NCBI GenBank assembly: GCA_937892405.1
Contig: CALAFS010000140.1
Coordinates: forward strand, 1 to 7,624
Source of the DNA: an uncultured Clostridia bacterium
GTDB taxonomy: Bacteria; Bacillota; Clostridia; Oscillospirales; CAG-272
Reading direction: 5' to 3'
Length of the DNA stretch: 7,624 bases
In this document: one piece after another, positions 1-4,180 of the stretch
Layout: each line of letters starts with the position of its first letter
Numbering within the stretch: position 1 is the first letter of the stretch
The notes under the pieces: generated by a model
What the model was told of the DNA's origin: nothing
Seen by the model: the letters and a program-made list of their open reading frames with translations, nothing else
Databases searched by the model: none
Position numbers and translations under genes: made by a program

Positions 1-925
1 TCCCCGCCACATCACCGTCGAGGAGCAATGGCGGCATAACGATACCCGCAAGATTAAAAACGCCGCGCAAATATTCGGGCTTTAAATAGATGCTTTCCTT
101 TTTCTGATATCCGAGCATAAGCTGGTCAAATCCCGCAAGGAAAATGCAATGCGGAATGTCCCCATCGTATGTTTTCCCATTTGGTATGTAATAATATGTC
201 CTGCTGCCGAAGTCAAACGACTCGACAGGCAAGTTCCGAAGCCAATTCTTGACTTCTGCCTGTTTTGCGCCCGTATAATACATAGCGTCGTGTATCGTAG
301 CGGGAGCGATATTCGTAAAATACCGCCGCGCTATCTCAAATTTTGCTTCTTCCTCGGGAATCGGAGAAAACTCGGGCGAGGCGATATACTGCTTTTTCTC
401 CTGCACGGTGTAGTTCATAAAGCCGCGCACGCAAAGCTCGCGTATACCGCCGCCCCACGACTCGAACATACAATCCTCTTCGATTTTTGTCATCCCGCTT
501 GCACGGCAAAGCTCCTTCAGCTCGTCGCGCGTGTATGCCCTCTCTGAAACTGCCGCGAGAATGATATCCGCAAGATATTTCTGCCGTTCGGGCGTCAACG
601 CCCAGCACGGGCGCTGATTTTTCATATAGGAATATCCCTGCCATTCGTTTTTGCGGTAATCCGCGCCGTTGTTGCACCGGATAAACAGCGGCAGATCGCT
701 TTCGGCAAACACGTGAACCGTGCCGCGCACAGACCAGTTTTTCACAAGCCCATCGGCGACGGTCTGCTCGTCATAGTCGTTTGTACGGATTTTCAGTGAG
801 TGCAAAGCGTTCGTCATAAACTGCGCCTGCACGCCGCAAAGGTCGCGCATCACGGTCAATTTGTCCGCAGGCGCGAGCAGATATTGATTTGTCAGCTGAC
901 GGATTTTCAGTTCTTCAAGGGTCAT
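1..925 (-). CDS. HTH_42 (formerly DUF1006) winged-helix protein, AlkZ/YcaQ-like, C-terminus outside the window
   Basis: This open frame starts with ATG at 925-923 and runs off the window after 308 codons, so about the last 50 or more residues are missing compared with relatives of roughly 350-400 aa. AAAGGA sits 5 nt before the ATG and supports the start. Family landmarks in order are GVQAQ at 31-35, WSVRGTVHVF at 64-73, APATIHDAMYYTG at 207-219, LAGFDQLMLGY at 263-273 and a final MPPLLLDGDVAG. These are the conserved blocks of the HTH_42 superfamily. Streptomyces AlkZ and E. coli YcaQ in this superfamily are DNA glycosylases that unhook crosslinked or bulky alkylated bases, using a Q-x-Q or Q-x-D motif. 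Here Q33-A-Q35 fits the Q-x-Q type, so a cytoplasmic DNA repair role is plausible but inferred. The reading frame is intact with no stops. It is probably native sequence flanking the block at about 944-2403. Confidence 0.85.
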   Translation of the reverse strand, partial: MTLEELKIRQLTNQYLLAPADKLTVMRDLCGVQAQFMTNALHSLKIRTNDYDEQTVADGLVKNWSVRGTVHVFAESDLPLFIRCNNGADYRKNEWQGYSYMKNQRPCWALTPERQKYLADIILAAVSERAYTRDELKELCRASGMTKIEEDCMFESWGGGIRELCVRGFMNYTVQEKKQYIASPEFSPIPEEEAKFEIARRYFTNIAPATIHDAMYYTGAKQAEVKNWLRNLPVESFDFGSRTYYYIPNGKTYDGDIPHCIFLAGFDQLMLGYQKKESIYLKPEYLRGVFNLAGIVMPPLLLDGDVAG

Positions 926-943
926 ATTTTTCCTTTCAGTTAT

Positions 944-1060
944 TCAAAACTCTATATGATACAGGAGCTTGCTGTGATATTCTTTTTCGGCTTGAAAATC
1001 CAAAGATATACTGCATTCTCCAGTTGAATCAATTATTTTGAGTTTTTTGTGTTCCTTCAC
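944..1060 (-). CDS. Possible small ORF (38 aa, GTG start), perhaps a gene fragment
   Basis: After the TAA of the 423-aa gene (1069-1067) the same frame stays open for 40 more codons to a TGA at 946-944. A GTG at 1060-1058 gives a 38-residue product beginning MKEHKKLKIIDSTGE. The composition is protein-like (lysine- and glutamate-rich with alternating hydrophobics), which is unlike random A+T-rich sequence. The only ribosome binding site is a weak AAGG 4 nt upstream, so translation would probably depend on coupling to the gene before it. It ends abruptly about 20 bp before the AlkZ-like gene. It may be the N-terminal remnant of a longer gene cut at the edge of the inserted block. Read-through extension of the 423-aa protein is less likely, because that protein appears to have a natural end. 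Confidence 0.35.
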   Translation of the reverse strand: MKEHKKLKIIDSTGECSISLDFQAEKEYHSKLLYHIEF

Positions 1061-1066
1061 TTCGCC

Positions 1067-2338
1067 TTATGACGGTATCTCTTTCAAAACATAGAGGTTC
1101 TCACCATCGGTTATCAAGGAATTTTCTTTACGGCACATAGAATCAATAGAATGTAGATTTTCAATAAAGCTACTTACTCTACTGTCAGCAAAATCGGATA
1201 TCAGTTCAAGTTTATCAGATACAGCGTTATTCTTCTTATCGCCAATATTCTTTCCGGTTTCAATAAGAGTCTCATCCAATGTTCCGTCTTTTACCTTTGG
1301 TATTGCACCAATCGCTTTTCCTGCCCCTGTTACAATAGCACTTACACCATCAAGAATTTTTGCTTCCACTGCAGACAACTGATACTTTTCAAGTTGAGAG
1401 CGACATTCGGTATAAAGAGCATCGTACTTTTTGGATATTTCGAGCATTTTATCGGAAGCCCGAGACAAACTGATCTCCGAAAAATCTTTTCTCAACATGA
1501 TATCGAGGAAACTGCAATATCCGTATAAATAACACGCAAGTTGATATTCCGCAAACTCGTGAATAACCGCATTTATAAGACCATCTGCATCTTTTCCTAT
1601 GTGAAGCCATTTTTTCTTTTGTAATGCCGAAGAAACCTTTTCATGATAAAATTCGATATCCTGTAAAGCATTCACCTGTATTTGCTGAACGATCTGATTT
1701 CGGCTATTACAAAAAGTTTCGTCTTCACAATATACTTTATAATCGTCGGCAATCTCCGCAAGCTTACGCAGATTTCCTCTTTGACGCGCCTGCTTTTCAA
1801 GTTCCAAGAAGCGCAAAACATTTTCTACGCTCTCCTGTATTTTATCGAGTTTTTGCTCAGCTGCCATGACCGCAACAGCGACTACCATTAAAGTAGGGTT
1901 GAGCGGCATGGTAATTTTTGAGGTTTCGGTAACAGGCAATCCATTGATTGCTTTAAATCGCATCCGCCCCGCTATCACCTGTTTGCCCTGTTCATTCACT
2001 TGCATAATGTTACCGACTGTACCGTACTGATTTTCTCGAAGAAATCCGAGAACTCCCTTCGGATTGACGCCAACAAACAGGGTTTCTTTCGTCGCAATTT
2101 GCTGAGTTCTCGTAGTCACAATTTGTCGTGCGCTTTCCGGCAAGAATGCAAATGCGGTTCCAAGTGCACCGATTCCGGCAAGAGGAATCTTTCGATAATC
2201 TTCCAACTGCACTTCCGGTATTCTCACGATAGGAAACAAATCGCTCTCCGCCACATGAAGTGTAGTTGTGTCAGATTGTACAGGTTTATTGTCATTTTCT
2301 TTTTTTGTTAATGCTCTCCAAGCTTCTTTTAATCCCAT
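1067..2338 (-). CDS. Protein of unknown function, 423 aa, with short hydrophobic segment and coiled coil
   Basis: I do not recognise a named family, although the middle and C-terminal parts recall unnamed proteins seen in Firmicutes accessory regions. The start is set at ATG 2338-2336 because GGAGG lies exactly 8 nt upstream (2351-2347). A GTG at 2365 would add nine residues encoded by the binding site itself. Counting from that ATG, a small-residue hydrophobic stretch lies at about 53-66 (LAGIGALGTAFAFL). Another at about 150-160 (LMVVAVAVMAA) is too short for a sure membrane span. It leads into a charged, coiled-coil-like helix at about 163-188 (KLDKIQESVENVLRFLELEK). The rest is mostly helical, with a glycine-rich VTGAGKAIGAIPKV patch near 338-351. 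There is no signal peptide and no catalytic motif. The gene is richer in A+T than lexA and the AlkZ-like gene and sits just after a broken radical SAM gene, which suggests acquisition by transfer. Confidence 0.75.
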   Translation of the reverse strand: MGLKEAWRALTKKENDNKPVQSDTTTLHVAESDLFPIVRIPEVQLEDYRKIPLAGIGALGTAFAFLPESARQIVTTRTQQIATKETLFVGVNPKGVLGFLRENQYGTVGNIMQVNEQGKQVIAGRMRFKAINGLPVTETSKITMPLNPTLMVVAVAVMAAEQKLDKIQESVENVLRFLELEKQARQRGNLRKLAEIADDYKVYCEDETFCNSRNQIVQQIQVNALQDIEFYHEKVSSALQKKKWLHIGKDADGLINAVIHEFAEYQLACYLYGYCSFLDIMLRKDFSEISLSRASDKMLEISKKYDALYTECRSQLEKYQLSAVEAKILDGVSAIVTGAGKAIGAIPKVKDGTLDETLIETGKNIGDKKNNAVSDKLELISDFADSRVSSFIENLHSIDSMCRKENSLITDGENLYVLKEIPS

Positions 2339-2346
2339 TTTCAAAT

Positions 2347-2351
2347 CCTCC
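2347..2351 (-). promoter_or_regulatory. Ribosome binding site that fixes the start of the 423-aa gene
   Basis: GGAGG on the minus strand lies 8 nt before ATG 2338-2336, which is ideal spacing. The earlier in-frame GTG at 2365-2363 has no comparable site upstream, so the shorter product is preferred. Confidence 0.8.
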
Positions 2352-2364
2352 AAAATAATATTCA

Positions 2365-2511
2365 CTATATGTCTTGTAAATTTCGCGAAAAAATTATAGA
2401 TTCATAGCAATCCGAGCGACTGTCGCAGTAAATGCACCCGTGCGTGCACCCACGATAGAGGTTCATGCCGTTTTTCGCGGACAGGATGGTTTTTGCTTCT
2501 ATGTTGTGCAT
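2365..2511 (-). pseudogene. Truncated SPL-family radical SAM protein (N-terminal fragment)
   Basis: ATG at 2511-2509 overlaps the lexA TGA (2513-2511) by one base, a typical translationally coupled arrangement. The 48-codon frame begins MHNIEAKTIL and carries the radical SAM iron-sulfur motif C-x3-C-x2-C as CTHGCIYC at residues 22-29, followed by DSRSDCY. This is the conserved opening of the spore-photolyase-like (SplB-type) radical SAM proteins, normally about 250-300 aa. After Y36, near position 2403, the sequence becomes A+T-rich, has no further resemblance to the family and stops at a TAG (2367-2365). The other two frames do not continue the protein, so this is not a simple frameshift. 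Without the TIM-barrel body the product cannot be a working enzyme. The rest of the gene is not in the window, so it was deleted or displaced when the block carrying the 423-aa gene arrived. Confidence 0.8.
2393..2398 (-). promoter_or_regulatory. Possible -10 element for the 423-aa gene
   Basis: TATAAT on the minus strand lies about 55 nt upstream of ATG 2338 and right at the point where radical SAM homology ends. I see no good -35 hexamer at 16-18 bp spacing, so this may be a weak or activator-dependent promoter, or chance in A+T-rich DNA. The gene could instead be read from the lexA promoter. Confidence 0.25.
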
Positions 2512-3122
2512 CAGATAATATCTTTGATAACCTTCAGCGCCACGCCCTGAATCGTCAGCTCTTTCGGGTGAATGACGCGCTGCTTTTCTGTGTAGCTGCT
2601 GTTTTCGGCATACAGCACAGGTTTGCCGTTTTCGTAATGCAGGCGCTTGAGTGTGTTTCCTTCTTCCGTAAGCGCAACGACAACCTGCCCGTCGGTTGCG
2701 ACATTTGTTTTCTTGACCAGCACAAGGTCGCCCGCGTGAACGCCGATGTCCGCCATGGAATCGCCGTATGCTTCCAGCAGAAAACATTCACCGTCGAGCC
2801 ATTCTTCCGGAACGGCAAGATATCTTGAAATATGCTCCTCCTGCTCGTCGGGCGTGCCGCATACGATCATTCCGACCACGGGAATGCGGCGGGACATCAC
2901 GTGCATTTTCTTCTGTAAAGGTGTTTCCAGCGTGTTTTTTCCCGAATAGGAAATGATACCGCGCTTTTCAAGCTCTAAGATATGCCGATACGCGGTAGAT
3001 TTGACCATGCCCATATATTCCATGATATCCGCAAGGCTCGGGGATTCCCCGTTGTTGTCCCGCGCATACTGCTTGATAAACTCCGCGAGCTTTTGCAGTT
3101 TTTCTTCACTCATGACTCTCAT
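2511..3122 (-). CDS. lexA: LexA-family SOS repressor with S24 autopeptidase domain
   Basis: This is a 203-aa transcriptional repressor that should be inactivated by RecA-stimulated self-cleavage during DNA damage. The N-terminal winged helix spans about 5-65, with SPSLADIMEYMGM followed by a recognition helix near 41-55 (KSTAYRHILELEKRG). The C-terminal S24 domain spans about 80-200. The predicted scissile bond is C88-G89 in VVGMIVCGTP, the catalytic serine is S122 in AYGDSM, and the general base is K159 in NTLKRL. The dyad is therefore intact. Cys-Gly instead of the usual Ala-Gly resembles UmuD. The start at ATG 3122 is supported by GAGGTG upstream; a second ATG at 3113 has a poorer site. 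A consensus promoter and two operators lie directly upstream, so autoregulation is expected. The stop overlaps the start of a radical SAM fragment by one base. This could be a second, locus-specific LexA paralogue and not the main SOS repressor; the window cannot decide. Confidence 0.9.
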   Translation of the reverse strand: MRVMSEEKLQKLAEFIKQYARDNNGESPSLADIMEYMGMVKSTAYRHILELEKRGIISYSGKNTLETPLQKKMHVMSRRIPVVGMIVCGTPDEQEEHISRYLAVPEEWLDGECFLLEAYGDSMADIGVHAGDLVLVKKTNVATDGQVVVALTEEGNTLKRLHYENGKPVLYAENSSYTEKQRVIHPKELTIQGVALKVIKDII

Positions 3123-3142
3123 AAGTACACCTCAAACAATTT

Positions 3143-3159
3143 CAGAACTCATTGTTCTG
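3143..3159. promoter_or_regulatory. LexA-type operator O1 (CAGAAC-N5-GTTCTG)
   Basis: This is a perfect 6+6 bp palindrome, CAGAAC TCATT GTTCTG. It lies just downstream of the lexA -10 element and covers the expected transcription start. The GAAC/GTTC core matches the Gram-positive SOS box, but the spacer is 5 bp, while the classical Bacillus box has 4. Binding here would block initiation, as expected for LexA autorepression. Confidence 0.75.
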
Positions 3160-3161
3160 TT

Positions 3162-3190
3162 ATTATATCATGGCAAAGACGCGTTGTCAA
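3162..3190 (-). promoter_or_regulatory. Consensus sigma-A promoter of lexA
   Basis: On the minus strand, TTGACA (3190-3185) and TATAAT (3167-3162) are separated by exactly 17 bp, a perfect housekeeping promoter. The predicted start near 3155 gives a leader of about 30 nt ahead of the lexA ATG. So strong a promoter is consistent with a gene held down by repression at the flanking operators. Confidence 0.92.
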
Positions 3191-3198
3191 TAGGTTTT

Positions 3199-3215
3199 CG
3201 GAACTTTTTGTTCTG
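3199..3215. promoter_or_regulatory. LexA-type operator O2 (CGGAAC-N5-GTTCTG)
   Basis: A second copy of the operator, CGGAAC TTTTT GTTCTG, has one mismatch in the outer arm. It lies 8 bp upstream of the -35 hexamer. Its centre is 56 bp from that of O1, so the two sites bracket the promoter. Both copies share the 5-bp spacer and a following TTAT. Confidence 0.7.
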
Positions 3216-3321
3216 TTATTCTTTGTTTTATGCAGCGCAGATTCTGATGCCCTACATTGCTTCCAAAACGGTCGCACGCGCGCTTTATATGTTTGCTTGT
3301 AATTACCCTTCTTTTGCATTC

Positions 3322-3351
3322 AAAAGCGAAAGCGAGGCTGACAGTCCCGCT
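3322..3351 (-). terminator. Weak candidate terminator after the XRE gene
   Basis: Reading the minus strand after the XRE stop, AGCGGG (3351-3346) can pair with CTCGCT (3336-3331) through six pairs including one G-U, with a 9-nt loop. It is followed by a broken T-rich stretch (3330-3322). The U tract is poor, so this is tentative. It would separate the XRE unit from the lexA promoter. Confidence 0.3.
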
Positions 3352-3366
3352 AACGCCGTTCCTTAT

Positions 3367-3708
3367 TCAGTTATGCCGCATGGCTTTCTTGACTTCTTCA
3401 AGAATGCGAAGAATGCTCAACATTTCGTCATTCATGCAATCGGCAAGCAATTCTCCGATCTTCTCGTTCGCCACGGCGTATGTGCCGGGTGTGTTTGCCC
3501 GCAGAATCCAGTCGGTTGCCACATCGAGCGCTTCTGCAATGCGGATGAGTGTGGACAAACCCGGCGTTTTCTTGCCGAGCTCAATGTTGGAGAGATGCAC
3601 CACCGAAATGTCCGCTTTTTCCGCCAGCTCTCCTTGCGTAAGCCCGACTTCGCGGCGCAGGTCGGCAATGCGCCTGCCGATGGCGGAGGAACTGCAGTTT
3701 CTATTCAT
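3367..3708 (-). CDS. XRE/Cro-C1-family helix-turn-helix repressor
   Basis: A 113-aa DNA-binding regulator. The HTH_3 domain spans about 11-66, with GLTQGELAEKADISVVHLSNIE at its core and the classic ...GKKTPGLSTLIRIAEALDV continuation. The C-terminal 45 residues are helical, with no peptidase or sensor domain, so it is probably a simple dimeric repressor. The start at ATG 3708 is supported by AAGGAG about 9 nt upstream; that site lies inside the coding sequence of the preceding 44-aa ORF. The two genes overlap by 8 nt (ATG of this gene, TAG of the small ORF), so they are likely translationally coupled. Its target is unknown. Plausible targets are its own operon, the adjacent small ORF, or the neighbouring defence cassette. 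No obvious operator palindrome was found before the small ORF. Confidence 0.9.
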   Translation of the reverse strand: MNRNCSSSAIGRRIADLRREVGLTQGELAEKADISVVHLSNIELGKKTPGLSTLIRIAEALDVATDWILRANTPGTYAVANEKIGELLADCMNDEMLSILRILEEVKKAMRHN

Positions 3709-3835
3709 TGCTTTTCACTCCTTCGCCTGTAGCACAAACGGAGACTGCACCTCCGGGTTTGTCCCCGGGAATACAGTCTCCGTTCTTTTTCATTTGCCTT
3801 GCCGCAACATATTCTTTTGTCGTAATCCGTGCCAT
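3701..3835 (-). CDS. Small ORF of 44 aa, coupled to the XRE repressor
   Basis: ATG at 3835-3833 follows a near-perfect AAAGGAGG (3850-3843) at 7-nt spacing, and the frame runs to TAG at 3703-3701. The product starts MARITTKEYVAARQMKKNGD and continues with CIPGDKPGGAVSVC, placing two cysteines 13 residues apart around a PGDKPGG turn. I do not recognise a family. There is no signal peptide or membrane segment. Three things argue that it is real: the ribosome binding site, the 8-nt overlap with the XRE gene, and a second, damaged copy upstream (4115-4055) that preserves the ATG, the binding site and the C-terminal part. It may be a small partner or antitoxin-like peptide, or a leader ORF whose translation controls the embedded hairpin (3737-3784) and so the expression of the repressor. 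Confidence 0.7.
   Translation of the reverse strand: MARITTKEYVAARQMKKNGDCIPGDKPGGAVSVCATGEGVKSNE
3737..3784. repeat. Long two-tier hairpin inside the 44-aa ORF
   Basis: AACGGAGACTG (3737-3747) and CAGTCTCCGTT (3774-3784) are perfect 11-bp inverted repeats. Inside them CCGGG (3753-3757) pairs with CCCGG (3764-3768), leaving a symmetric 5x5 internal loop and a 6-nt apical loop. On the plus strand the stem is followed by CTTTTTC, so it resembles an intrinsic terminator reading rightwards, although no plus-strand gene leads into it. On the coding (minus) strand there is no U tract, so there it is more likely an mRNA structure between the small ORF start and the XRE ribosome binding site. Confidence 0.75.
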
Positions 3836-3850
3836 GTGCGCACCTCCTTT

Positions 3851-4054
3851 GTAAGCACACACAATACCACAAAGGCAGCGGGAAGTCCAGAGAAAGCGAG
3901 AGAGTTAGCAATTATATAACATTTCATCAGGTTTCACACATAGCTTAGTCGTGCCTCGGCGATGATTTTGTCCCCTCACTTGACAACGGACATCTTTTTC
4001 GTAAAAGTAGGGGTGTCACCCAATAATTTATTATATTTTTTCGGATCAAAGCCA
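3851..4054. other. Spacer between the two small-ORF copies; weak promoter elements only
   Basis: I find no gene here. On the minus strand a TATAAT lies at 3916-3911 without a good -35. Nearer the 44-aa ORF, a TGG-TATTGT with TGGACT 17 bp upstream could form a weak extended -10 promoter about 25 nt before the ATG. The higher end (4020-4045) is very A+T-rich. A frame starting at 4158 and running to 3976 only crosses the damaged copy out of frame and is not taken as a gene. Confidence 0.4.
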
Positions 4055-4130
4055 TAACACAAACGGAGACTGCACCTTCGAGTTTGTCCTATTCTTTTGC
4101 AGCAATCCACGCCATTGTGTTTATCTCCTT
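4055..4130 (-). pseudogene. Degenerate duplicate of the 44-aa ORF
   Basis: The segment begins with AAGGAGAT before ATG 4115-4113 and reads MAWIAAKE, parallel to MARITTKE of the intact copy. It then hits TAG (4091-4089). Compared with the intact copy, exactly 45 nt (15 codons) are missing. The join keeps the frame but creates the stop by fusing TA to the G before GAC. Beyond it, 35 bp (4055-4089) match 3730-3764 with three mismatches, still encoding a DK..GAVSVC-like end. The deletion removed one arm of the hairpin. Homology fades after 4055, and no XRE-like gene follows this copy. Confidence 0.7.
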
Positions 4131-4180
4131 TATAAACATACGAAACAGCAGGAGGCAAATATTTTTCAACTTAAAAAAGC

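Noticed and set aside
149..547. Plus-strand open frame of 132 codons
   Set aside because: It lies antisense to the AlkZ-like gene, which has clear family motifs; the plus-strand translation looks like non-coding shadow.
336..677. Minus-strand open frame of 113 codons rich in Arg and Cys
   Set aside because: It is out of frame within the AlkZ-like gene, with the composition typical of a shadow frame.
952..2371. Short direct repeat CTATATG at 952-958 and 2365-2371 as target-site duplication of the inserted block
   Set aside because: It is only 7 bp, in A+T-rich sequence, with no inverted terminal repeats or transposase, so chance is adequate.
2953..3732. Long plus-strand open frame (259 codons)
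   Set aside because: It runs antisense to the XRE gene and straight through the lexA promoter and operators, has no ribosome binding site, and resembles no protein family.
3737..3790. Hairpin plus T-run as a definite plus-strand terminator
   Set aside because: It has the right shape, but no supported plus-strand gene precedes it, so it is kept as a structure of unknown role.
3701..4130. Two repeat copies as a CRISPR array or IS ends
   Set aside because: There are only two unequal copies with coding structure, no regular spacers, no transposase and no terminal inverted repeats.
3976..4158. Minus-strand 60-codon frame sharing GQTRRCSLRLCY with a frame at 3705-3911
   Set aside because: The shared peptide is the duplicated small-ORF DNA read in the wrong frame. 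The frame with the SD and ATG is MARITTKE/MAWIAAKE.
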